Assembly: GCA_000310025.1 (NCBI GenBank)
Contig: FN648724.1
Coordinates: forward strand, 15,851 to 33,927
Source: Ectocarpus siliculosus
Lineage: Eukaryota > Sar > Phaeophyceae > Ectocarpales > Ectocarpaceae
DNA: 18,077 bases
Direction: 5' to 3'
Positions 10,183 through 18,077 of the stretch are shown one piece after another; position 1 is the stretch's first letter, and the number at the start of each line of letters is the position of its first letter. The notes under the pieces were generated by a model. That model made no database searches. It was not told the origin of the DNA and saw only the letters and a program-made list of their open reading frames with translations. Both the position numbers and the translations under genes were made by a program.

Positions 10183-10302
10183 GTGTTGTGTGCAAAGCAC
10201 ACCCACAACTGCCAGGATAAATCTTCCCCGCGCAGCACTCCTTGTTCTTAGCTGCCGCCAGCCAGATGCCGGGGCTCTTGCACACGCATTCGATCATGAT
10301 GC
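10183..10302 (-). CDS. Candidate Cys-rich exon
   Basis: A 120-base open stretch on the - strand encodes IMIECVCKSPGIW, then AAAKNKECCAGKIYPG and SCGCALHTT. The spacing C-x-C, CC, C-x-C is typical of disulfide-rich extracellular modules. A possible acceptor (AAGCAG) precedes 10302 and a donor (CACAACAC|GTAATC) follows 10183, giving phase 1 at both ends. The polypyrimidine tract is poor. The exon lies 390 bases upstream of the first firm surface-protein exon on the same strand, and its cysteine content fits that ectodomain, so it may be an upstream exon. A candidate bridge is the acceptor TTTCTTGCAG at about 10122, but the phase join to 9794 is not settled. An opposite-strand ORF (10163-10462) covers the same bases; it looks less protein-like, but I cannot exclude it. 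Confidence 0.4.
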
Positions 10303-10689
10303 CTGCTTTCAGTCACACTACTTTTGCTACGCGACACCCGCACGTTTTTGTTTGGCAAGATGGCGACTGACAAGAAAAGATGGTGGCAAAGGGAGCTGCG
10401 GGGCTGGTCAGAGCTTTAAGACCCGAAAAGATATATGGTTATTGTTTAACTTTGGCTTGTAAAGGGCGTGGGGCGCCGGCAGATGGAGGAATACGAAGTT
10501 CGAGTAGTGGCACACGGGACCTGAACAGAAAAAAACACATCCCACACGCGTAGTACCCTCTCCATAACACCGTGTGGAAATGATCTGAGAAAGACTGCGG
10601 CAGAGATGTCTTTCAATCAATGTGGTTTAGTTCATAGCCGATAGATCAATTTTCTTGCGGCGCTCTGGTGGAGTTAACAAAGCATTGTT

Positions 10690-10834
10690 TTCTTGTTTTT
10701 CGTCTTCTCATCTCAAGTCGTGAGGACTTCTTCGTTTTCACTACACAAGGAACTGCAACAGTGGATTTGCCTGAAAATTTGGAAGCGTGCTTCTTTGTCG
10801 TGAAGCTCACTCGACAAGAGGTACTGGAAAGACG
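10690..10834. CDS. Candidate exon, strand unresolved
   Basis: On the - strand a very good acceptor (CCTGTGCGTCTTTCCAG) is followed by an open frame with TSCRVSFTTKKHASKFSGK and VAVPCVV, running about 57 codons. On the + strand an acceptor-like CACTACACAAG at 10739-10749 and donor GACAAGAG|GTACTG at 10821 border an open frame with TATVDLPENLEACFFVV. Only one strand is likely to be coding. The - strand reading would fit the Cys-containing surface protein, while the + strand reading has the more balanced amino acid mix. No family recognised for either. Confidence 0.25.
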
Positions 10835-11001
10835 CACAGGACAGATAGATCAGAACAATTTTGTTAACGCGAATATAATATGCTAACACCAACATGAGCG
10901 ACACGACACGTATGGCCGGCGCCCGCCAACGCTTAGGCCATCCGGCGGTCTTGGTCTGACTTTTGAACGCAGCATTGACCAGGGGCCACACAGATGGTAT
11001 G

Positions 11002-11038
11002 TCATAAACTAAATGTGAATTCGGCTTTGCCAGAGCCT
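11002..11038 (-). CDS. Candidate terminal exon
   Basis: A strong acceptor (TTTCTCTCTTGTAG) precedes 11038. Completing the phase-2 donor at 11589 it reads GSGKAEFTFSL and then TGA. The phase match to the 11737-11589 candidate exon is exact, so the two together could be the 3' end of a separate - strand gene. With only 37 bases, chance agreement is possible. Confidence 0.25.
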
Positions 11039-11588
11039 CTACAAGAGAGAAACTACAGGCCGGCGTGAGGATGAAAGTACAATAACTTCTGCCCCTGGAC
11101 CCCGCAACTTGTTTGTGCCGGCGTTTGCTGGACAGTTTTTGCACGAAAAATAACACCATGGTGGCGACTGTTGCACTTGTGTTTGAAGGGACATCTGACA
11201 ACTGTACGACAATTATTGCTGATGTTGCCTCTCCAACCGTTGGGTTCGATCACGATTCAAGTGGAAATAAAAGAGGCACAAGCTGAACGCCATTTTTTCA
11301 GCGCAGCTATCGTACATCGTCGACGCACTCGCCTATGCTGCAATGTCAGAAAAGCGTGTTGGGGCACCGCATCCATGCAGCTATAAGTACCAGTGTGTGT
11401 TGTCTCTGTTGTATGCCAACGAAATGAATTTGGTAAAAAAAACGTGCGGGATACAGTGAGACCGGGAGTTCTGCCGAACGGGAGGTCCGCAATAAATAGC
11501 GCAGCAATGCCTAGCGACGCTGCAAGCCGTGGATACCTCTCACCACGCGCTTGTTGTTTCCTGTACGGCGGCTAGACTGCTTGTTTAC

Positions 11589-11737
11589 CTTGGGCAGAAC
11601 CCAAGCCATTCCATTTTCACAATTTTCTTTGTTCTCGCGGTAGAGGCGTCAATAGCGTCAAGTATCTCGAAGAATGCGCGCCAAAAAGCTTGCAAGAGAC
11701 GTTTGAGCACGCTACCTTCTTTCACTTGCAACGGCTT
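11589..11737 (-). CDS. Candidate exon with helical charged sequence
   Basis: An open - strand stretch of about 49 codons includes VKEGSVLKRLLQAFWRAFFE, then LDAIDASTARTKKIV and MEWLGFCP. It ends at a consensus donor, CCCAAG|GTAAAC, in phase 2. Its composition (amphipathic, Lys/Leu/Phe-rich) looks like an alpha-helical intracellular protein rather than the surface protein nearby. It joins in phase to the short candidate terminal exon at 11038. The 5' border is weak, because upstream bases are purine-rich and an in-frame TGA lies at 11740-11738. No family recognised. Confidence 0.35.
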
Positions 11738-11844
11738 TCATTCCGCTGCGAGTGTTGTGCATATGGTGCTTCTCGTTCCTCGGAACGCCCCCCGGTCGGC
11801 CTGGTGTCGATTGGGAAGCTAGCGAGTGATACAGCTTGGCCTAC

Positions 11845-11872
11845 GCGCCTTGGCCAGATTGGCCCAAGGCGC
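11845..11872. repeat. Hairpin with 9-bp GC-rich stem
   Basis: GCGCCTTGG (11845-11853) pairs with CCAAGGCGC (11864-11872). Inner CCA and TGG could extend the stem past one bulged base. It lies in the unresolved stretch between candidate exons. Function unknown. Confidence 0.65.
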
Positions 11873-11983
11873 ACCCGTGCCAGTGTGGTTTCGGGCAGGT
11901 CGTACGCGGACGGTAGCATTTTCTTCTTATTTGTATTCAGGACTTCACTGCTGTGTACTGTGTTGTGTAGACACTACAAATAC

Positions 11984-12113
11984 CCACAAAGATCAAGCGA
12001 GCGATCTCTTTCTCTAACACCGCCTAGGCAATGCATGCTGGATTCAAAGCCGACCTTTCCACCTCTACTCGGCAGCTCGGAACAGTCGGGCAGCATGCCG
12101 GAAGTCGTGCGGG
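11984..12113 (-). CDS. Candidate exon
   Basis: After a strong pyrimidine tract (CTCTTCCCTCTCCCCCC) and a TATAG acceptor, the - strand is open for about 43 codons with SGMLPDCSELPSRGGKVGF, SSMHCLGGVRERD and LDLCG. It can end at TGTGG|GTATTT. Its start phase matches the phase-1 donor at 12300. The opposite strand also has an acceptor-like tract (TCTCTTTCTCTAACACCGCCTAG) and an open frame, so the strand is not certain. Confidence 0.3.
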
Positions 12114-12300
12114 CTATACTATTAAGTGGGGGGAGAGGGAAGAGACTTTGATGTACCTATTGCGGCGACAGGGGCACAATAAGCAACCGGGCCATTTCAC
12201 ATGCCAACGTCTCCGTAGAGAGTCGAAAGAGAACAAGATCACACCCACCCACCTACCCACCCGCCCACAGCAACTAGTCTAGACTACAGTACAAACTCAC

Positions 12301-12567
12301 TTTGATCCAGGTCTTCGTGCCAGTAGGTTGTGTTGTGCGAGCACTCTTCGACCGCCCCAACTCCTAAAGTCTCGTTCGCCCCAATGATCTCCTTTCTGCA
12401 AGACACCCCCTCGCATGAGGAAGTCTCCATGTAGAAAGTCTGCTCCATTACGAGCTGGGAATGCCCGCTTACAAGGGCGACCTTCCTCAGCATCATGGCA
12501 GCACCCAGTGACGATAACCCAGCTCTCCATGAGCCTCTCATGGTAGACACCGGTTTACAGCAACTGA
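12301..12567 (-). CDS. Candidate exon of a - strand gene
   Basis: An acceptor with a pyrimidine/CA tract (CTTCACACACACCTCAG) precedes 12567, and a consensus donor, CAAA|GTGAGT, follows 12301. The open frame contains CCKPVSTMRGSW, LVMEQTFYMETSSCEGVSC, GANETLGVGAVEECSHNTT and YWHEDLDQ. Two N-glycosylation sequons (NET, NTT) and several Cys suggest an extracellular segment. This would suit a 5' exon of the surface-protein gene that ends at 6078, transcribed away from the importin gene. An internal ATG at 12541 could also serve as a start, but the following residues are not a clear signal peptide. Direct linkage to the firm exons is not shown. Confidence 0.42.
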
Positions 12568-13136
12568 GGTGTGTGTGAAGGTAGGCGGCTGTCTGCCTGC
12601 TGCTGTGCAATCTCGCGTCGTGTCGTGCTTGCCCCCGTCAACAATCGTACAATCGTACCGAGAGGAGAAAGCGTGGGCGCGTGTTCAGCAGCTCTTTGTG
12701 CGTACAATATACCCTCCTGCGAAAGCTCTGCTCTAGCCTGCTGCTTGACCGATAACCACACGCCGTGTTGTGTGCTGATCTCGACGATGCTACTGGAGTG
12801 AGACGCTGCTCGCTGTGACCACGCTCGGTGGGATACACCCACACATCAACGATCAAAATGGTCCATGGCGCGCGTAGATGCGTCCGAAAGTAGATGGACA
12901 TGACATGTATGCATACAACATGTGTGTAAACGAACTTCTCTTGGAATTGCCCCGACTTTTCGTCCCGAAGAGGGACGCAAACCTGTTTTTTCTGTTCTTA
13001 TTCGCCGTTCTATATTAATTTTCGGCAGTGGACACTGGACAAAAAAACTCCTTCAAAGCAGGGAGGCGACTTCACCTTTTTACACACAAGCACGGCATTC
13101 CTCACATCTGGCGCGGACAGCACACAACGTAACCAA
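12568..13136. promoter_or_regulatory. Probable intergenic or 5' region upstream of importin alpha
   Basis: The 570 bases between the last - strand candidate exon and the importin start codon should hold the importin promoter and 5' UTR. If the - strand gene begins here, it would be a divergent promoter. I see no defined TATA box or other motif. The ORFs on both strands are short and lack domains. Confidence 0.3.
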
Positions 13137-16100
13137 ATGCAAGCGAAGGAGGCTGCCAGCGTCAGGGGCCGTGCGCCTGCAGGAGACAGGAAGACCCTGG
13201 AGGGGAGGAGAAGGGAGAGAAGGCTGAGCTCCGACCGCCGCAAGTCCGGTCCAAAGGCTGCGGATGTTGAGTCGATGCGACAGGATGGAAAGGCGGGACG
13301 CAGGAGGCTCTCGGACAGCCACAGGAGGACCAGCAAAGGCAACAAGGCGGCCACGCTACGCCGCGAGCGGAGCTCCCTCCGCCCGCCCCTGGCGGGACAC
13401 CCGGGCATGGGGCGGGCGTCTCTCCCAGCCCGATTTGCCGCTCCGCTTTTAGCGAAGCAAAGAGCGACCCCGCCTGCTGCTGCTGCTGCTGCTGCTGCGG
13501 AACCTGCAACGGCGAGGTCCCAGCAGGATGTTGCGGTGGTAGCCATGGACCTGGACAAGCAAGAACAAGAGGAGGGGCCGAAGCCAGTAGACGAGACGGG
13601 AGAGGGTGATGACGCGCACTGGACGCCCGAGATGGTGACGGAGGCTGCGAAGGTCATCCTAGGGGGTGACCGGCAGCACCAAATCAGGTGTGCGTCCGCC
13701 AAACAACTGCAAAAAATCGCCAACCGCCAGAAAATACATAACAATCGGCACCCACACCCACCCATCGTTGTCGGGTCTACTCTGTACGTACAGCTGCTGT
13801 GGACCTTTGGCCCAGATCAACCGTTCACCACATGTATGTGTTGGCCGTTCACGCAGGCCCCGCAAAGACCGTCTGCTACTACTGCGTTGATTTTGTACAG
13901 GTTTCTCTGTGGCAAGTCCCCCGCTGAATGCACATCGTTTTTCATCTATCTTGAACAACACCACCGCCAAGAAATAAACGATGTATGTATGCCACGAACC
14001 TACACAGCAGGCTACACGTTGCAATTGCTAATTTGACTATAATACTCACACCACAGCACACACACTGCGTAAACTCTTCATGAATCACACAGAGATCATA
14101 CTTTGTTTCATGTTCTGCTACACAAGAAGTGTATCTTATTTTTAGTATGACGCAACGATTCCACCTCTATATATCCGTATACAAGAGTCTAATGTACGAT
14201 AATGAAGCCGCAGCACCAACGGTAGACGCAGGGCTTGCTATGTAGTCTAGAGAGAGAGATGGCACTCCCCCAGACCGACTCTTAAAGCTCGATTCGATTG
14301 TGATTGCTCCAAGGGGTGCAGGAAGAGCCGGCGGATGCGTCTGCTAAGGAATTCCCTCGACGAGATGTTTCAAAGCCACCACCACTTTTGGTGTTCTTCG
14401 AATCGTCAAGTTTGAGTTGACGGGCGTGATCGGCCTGTTGTATACGTTAAAAATCGAAGGCAAAGTACCGCAGGAGGGGAGGGTAGAGAGGGGCTCTTTT
14501 GTGTGACCACGGGTTGGAGTAAACGGCACTAGTGCTGTGAGCGCTGACTTGAAGTGAAGACAAAAAAAAAAAAACTACAACATGGGGAACAGGGTTTATT
14601 TGGTACCGTCCACTAAGGGGCAAAGTGTTGACTTTTCGAACTGCCCTTGCACAGACGAACAACATCGGCTGCTTTTGTCTCTGGATGGAAGCACCCCACG
14701 ACCACATCGCTTGCATGAGAAAAGGGCCCGGTTAGTGGAGGCGGCTGCATGGCAGGTTTCACCTCGATGCGTCAACTACGGAGGTGTAGTGTGTAGTCCG
14801 CCCTCGATTTGGAGATGATGTGCCATTTTCTTTCTTTTACAACAGCATGTGATGACGCATGCGGGTGCAGCAGTAGAGTAGTTCCCAGAGCGACGAGTGC
14901 TGTTTTTCGCGCACCTTGATTTTGGTCGCAGCAGTGAACGAACTTAGGGTGCGTTAGAAACCCTTTCGAGTGTGCCACGTGCAGATATCATTCAAACCGC
15001 TCTATGGCTGACAGAAAGAACCCTTCACGGCCTTTTCAAAAAATCTCGCCGCACCCACCCAGATGATGTTGGTTGCTCGACTGCTCCCTCGAGAAAATCT
15101 TTGCACCCAAGGGTTTTGTTTGCTCGAAAGGGTGGAGCAAAAAGTTGACCGTTGACAAATCTTGGCCAAGATCTGACGGAAAAATTGTTGCCATAAAAAA
15201 AAATGAATTTTCTTGGGCCAATCTTGGCCAGGGTCAAGATGTCACTCCAAGATTCTGTCTCCATGCAGAACGGTGTTCAGAATTTGTTTTTCTTAATACT
15301 GCACAACAAATCCATCCCTATGTATCCGTAGGATTAGCTATAATAGCAATGAACTGAAAACTTTGGCGGTGCACAACCTGTGCTTGTTTGTTGTCATCCC
15401 AGTTGGTCTGGACGTTTCACCTTTCGGTAGGTACAATGCTGGACGAACTAGCCGGGGTCGCACGCAGGAGTTGTTTTCTCCGCTTTCAGTCAGCGGTGCT
15501 TGCTTGCTCTGACATTTATCGCGAGAAGGATTGAGCCGCTCCTCTTGTGCCTGCTCGGCCACCGTGAAGTCGGATATTTTTGGGTGAACACATGAAGTTA
15601 TGGCGGTCCACACTGCTGTTCGGGGGATTTTTTGAAAAAAATGATAAAAATTCAAACCTCCGTGTTGTGACTGCACCGAATTCGAACCCACGTCCGACCC
15701 GAAGGTTTCCAAGGGGTCACCTCCCTAAGGGTCGGTCTTAACGAAGAAATCAGATCTCGAAATCACATTCAGATTTGGCTATAAGACCGGAAGATCCACA
15801 GAACTCTTTCGTTGATTGGCTGAAATGTTATGGAACCCGTCGAATCGTTAGGACTTATAACAGGACGACCCAAAACCAAATCGGGATCTGAAAAAAGGTG
15901 AAATCATTTAATCGGATCCCGATTTGGGTGAACAGCGTCCATGGTTGCGGGACCACGGTCTACTCGCATACACGGCGCGTGCCCACCTACCCATCCACAC
16001 GAACTCCATCCACCGCCGAGCGCAGAGGAAAGAAAGAGCACAAAAATCCAACCCAAAGGGAGTGACTGCGCATCGTTGTTGCACGTGACTGGTCCCGAAA

Positions 16101-17962
16101 AAATACGTGTGTGGGATGTGTTCGTCTGTGGGGCAATCTCCCGTGGGTTGTCGAACTTCAAATGCACAAGACGAATTGGCGGCTTTCCGTCGGACGAGGG
16201 TCGATTCAAAGTGTCACATGCATAGACATCGTGTCAGTACCGCACAGAGGCCATGTACGCGTTTGGTGTGTGCTTCTCGGGAGCGATAGTTCCCCATTTG
16301 GTGTGGCCACGTCATGACACTAATTTACGTCACAACAGCAATCTGGCAGTTGGCAAGCGGCGGACCTCTCGGGTTGTTCGTGGTGGACTGAAGAGATTTG
16401 TTTCCATTTGGCAGATCTCCCGTTAAGACACACAGGCCATTTCTGTCCGGATATGGGTAGATCCGACTCTTTTATTCTTATATCGAAATGTGATTTCGAG
16501 ATCTGATTTCTTCGTTAAGAACGACCCTAAGGAAGGACCCAGTTCAGCCACTGCTGCCGTTGCTGCGTATATCTGTGTATGAAAAAATAGAAAATGGCGT
16601 CAGAAAATTGCCTTCCACTGACGTTCTCCGCGTGTTGCCTTCCACTGCGTTCGGGATTGCCCATATCCACACGACAAACGAGCACAAGCCCTTGAATTCC
16701 ATCCTGAAGGTATCTTTATCTTCACTGTGTAGCCTGCAGTCGTTGAGACGTGTAGCCAGGCGTTGAGGCTTGCTAAATGTACGGTAGGCGTTTCTTGGGA
16801 TGATTGCGCCGACACTAACGCACCTATCCGGACAAGCCCACGCGTAGTAGGTGCCGAGACCCAGGCGGCCACACCGACTCGCGTGCACACCCCTAACTCA
16901 CAAGCTGTTTTTCGTCTCCCCTAGTACCGTGGCATCTTTGGCAAGGCAGGAAGGAGCGACTGGCCATCGGTCCTCCCGTGGGAACATTGCTTCCGAGGGC
17001 GCGTGGTCAAACTGCTAAGGCATTCAAAACATGAACGCGCCCCCCTGCCTCCACACCGCCGTCGCAGGAGCTTGCGCTGGCTTCGTGTTGTGCTGAGCTT
17101 GTCGGAGACCCCCCCCGCGGAAGAGGTTGTCCGAGCCCGTCTCGTGCCTAAGCTCGTCGAGTTTCTCCGGCAGACAGGTGCGAAACCGAACTGTACGCCA
17201 GCATGCGTGTTTTTTTTGCTAGTTTTTTTTTCCAGGATCATAACGGATACATAGAAGAAAGTGTGCACTACATATTGCAATGCCAATACTCGGGAGTGTG
17301 CGGATTCCCTGAACGTTCGTGCGGCAGACTGTGCGGGGCTTCGCCCGGAGGCCCTGTGCGCCCTGACTAACATCGCATCGACGGAGTGCACCAGGGCCGT
17401 GGCGATGGAGCCGGCGACCCTACCCGCCCTGGTAGACTTGCTCTCGAGCTCCGACCTGTATCTCCGAGAACAGGTGGGTGCAGTCGACCCGTACAACTCT
17501 TTGTTGTGCACGGTCGCGAGGACTGCAATACCCGGCAGGTGATTGCCAACAATAATTGCGCAGAATTATGAACCAGTCGCGCTGTTGCTTGGAGACGAAT
17601 ACTTGCACAGGATTTGATATCTTCGTGTTGCCTGCCGCCTTCTCAGCACGTTGTTCCCAGGACGACAGCATCCTCTTGTTGGTGGTTGCGTCATCTCTGA
17701 TGCCCTTTGCTCTCTCCCGCCGCCCTTAACCCCACCCAAAGAGGACAGTATCCTTTTGTTTGTGGTTGCAACATCTCTGATGCCCTTTGCTCTCTCCCGC
17801 CGCCCTTTTCCCCACCCCACTTTCGCTTCAGAGTGCGTGGTGCCTTGGGAACATTGCAGCGGACGGCGTTGAGATGCGAGATCTCGTGCTGGGCGCGGGG
17901 GTGTTGGAGCCGTTGCTGCTCAGCCTCTCTCCGTCCCAGCACGGCTGTACGTCGTTCATGAG
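13137..17962 (+). CDS. Importin subunit alpha (karyopherin alpha), 5' half (exons 13137-13687, 17068-17177, 17328-17473, 17832-17962); continues past the window
   Basis: Importin alpha is the adaptor that binds nuclear localisation signals and importin beta for nuclear import. About 312 residues are visible. Residues 1-90 are very basic ([36 protein letters not shown]), in the place of the importin-beta-binding domain. A low-complexity linker with eight Ala and an acidic stretch follows. ARM1 spans [33 protein letters not shown] and [17 protein letters not shown]2 holds [13 protein letters not shown] and [21 protein letters not shown]3 holds [29 protein letters not shown]. Splice phases agree throughout: ATCAG|GTGTGC (2), ACAG|GTGCGA (1), CAG|GTGGGT (0), ATGAG|GTTCGT (2). 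In the family the ARM2 motif is AWALTN; here Trp is Cys. The first ATG of the open frame is taken as start. The N-terminal region before ARM1 is about twice the usual length. It could be a divergent paralogue. Confidence 0.85.
13472..13498 (+). repeat. (GCT)n trinucleotide run encoding polyalanine
   Basis: Seven GCT codons and one GCG give eight Ala in a row (residues about 114-121) in the linker between the basic N-terminus and the first ARM repeat of importin alpha. Such runs change length by slippage. Confidence 0.85.
13688..15728 (+). other. First part of the 3.4-kb importin intron; no gene recognised
   Basis: From the GTGTGC donor to the transposon there is no supported exon. A 13-A run lies at about 14562-14574, just before an ORF (14582-14818) that begins MGNRVYL but has no domain. 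A 14-bp palindrome lies at 15159. The - strand ORF at 15338-15712 also lacks any domain. Confidence 0.5.
15159..15172. repeat. 14-bp perfect palindrome
   Basis: ATCTTGGCCAAGAT is self-complementary. A related ATCTTGGCCAGGGTCAAGAT occurs about 60 bases downstream (15220-15239). Both are in the importin intron. Confidence 0.7.
15726..16530. mobile_element. Non-autonomous DNA transposon (MITE-like), PIF/Harbinger type, with TAA target duplication
   Basis: The element occupies 15729-16527 (799 bp). Its 41-bp terminal inverted repeats (15729-15769 and 16487-16527) start GGGTCG(G/T)TCTTAACG and end AAATCACATT, with one mismatch. Both ends are flanked by TAA (15726-15728 and 16528-16530). A 3-bp TAA/TTA duplication with ends starting GG/GGG is the hallmark of PIF/Harbinger elements (established knowledge). 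Outside the TIRs there is only loose similarity between the two ends (TATAAGA, GGATC). The interior has no transposase-like ORF, so it would need a transposase supplied in trans. It sits in the first intron of importin alpha, where it should be removed by splicing. The near-identical TIRs suggest fairly recent insertion. Confidence 0.85.
15876..15927. repeat. Internal 13-bp inverted repeat within the transposon
   Basis: CCAAATCGGGATC (15876-15888) and its exact reverse complement GATCCCGATTTGG (15915-15927) enclose 26 bases. It could be a subterminal transposase site, or the edge of a second, nested element. Confidence 0.7.
17664..17818 (+). repeat. 80-bp tandem duplication in importin intron 3
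   Basis: Two copies start with GACAG(C/T)ATCCT at 17664 and 17744. Both contain CATCTCTGATGCCCTTTGCT and CTCTCCCGCCGCCCTT followed by CCCCACCC. The second copy ends about 13 bases before the acceptor at 17830-17831, so the pyrimidine-rich unit supplies that exon's polypyrimidine tract. Confidence 0.85.
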
Positions 17963-17993
17963 GTTCGTCGTCCTGCCTTTCTTTCGGGTAGCA

Positions 17994-18010
17994 GGGGGGG
18001 GGGGGGTACT
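17994..18010 (+). repeat. 13-base G run followed by TACT
   Basis: The homopolymer run lies 31 bases inside the intron after the last visible importin exon. A second run of 18 G (18057-18074) ends the window. Related G-run plus TACT sites are at 2321-2330 and 3610-3628. Run lengths may be unreliable. Confidence 0.7.
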
Positions 18011-18077
18011 CCTAACCCTGCATGCCCTAATCCTTAGATCATTGACCTCCGGGGGAGGGGGGGGGGGGGGGGGGCGT

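Noticed and set aside
11690-12151. + strand ORF ending MPEVVRAILLSGGRGKRL, which recalls the nucleotidyltransferase motif (GGxGTRL)
   Set aside because: The frame stops immediately after the motif, no good donor precedes the stop, and the motif should be at the start of a domain, not the end. Probably chance, opposite a - strand exon candidate.
13010-13765. 251-residue - strand ORF
   Set aside because: Antisense of the first importin-alpha exon. The + strand frame joins in phase to ARM repeats.
14582-14818. + strand ORF starting [13 protein letters not shown] just after a 13-A run
   Set aside because: It looks mildly protein-like but has no domain and lies inside the importin intron. Chance cannot be excluded and no splice link was found.
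15640-15720. Possible tRNA or SINE on the - strand (GGGTTCGAATTC resembles a B box)
   Set aside because: No matching T stem, A box or acceptor stem could be folded around it.

Overview
The window looks like nuclear DNA of a eukaryote with split, intron-rich genes. A brown alga (Ectocarpus-like stramenopile) fits best. The clues are introns of a few hundred to a few thousand bases with GT-AG borders, coding exons richer in GC than the spacers, genes alternating in strand, many simple repeats and long G or C runs, and a 'GDGWN' extracellular motif that I associate with stramenopile surface proteins. The lineage is inference. I see no bacterial operon, Shine-Dalgarno pattern, CRISPR array, rRNA or tRNA.

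Layout. (1) About 111-3039, + strand: the 3' part of a PP2C-family Ser/Thr phosphatase of PPM1G type, four exons in view, with the 5' end outside the window or not recognised. (2) 3040-6077: a convergent spacer and UTR zone with one doubtful small ORF (4378-4662), a hairpin and repeats. (3) 6078-9794, - strand: the last four exons of a probable single-pass surface protein. It has a cysteine-containing ectodomain, a GDGWN motif, a Gly/Ser/Thr stalk and a C-terminal membrane helix. Splice phases agree across all four exons, and one intron appears to be GC-AG. (4) 9800-12570: a poorly resolved stretch with several open, splice-bordered candidate exons, mostly on the - strand. They may be 5' exons of the surface protein or of one or two separate genes. 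(5) 13137 to the right edge, + strand: the 5' half of an importin-alpha (karyopherin alpha) gene, four exons in view. Its first intron is 3.4 kb and carries a 799-bp non-autonomous DNA transposon with 41-bp terminal inverted repeats and a TAA target duplication, as in PIF/Harbinger.

The three genes have no obvious shared pathway. PPM1G-type phosphatases and importin alpha both act in or toward the nucleus, but their proximity is probably incidental. The most interesting points are the PIF/Harbinger-like element, an importin alpha in which a normally invariant ARM2 tryptophan of the NLS groove is Cys, the GC-AG intron in the surface-protein gene, and duplicated intron blocks that copy a 3' splice acceptor in the phosphatase gene. 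I found no convincing new multi-gene system.
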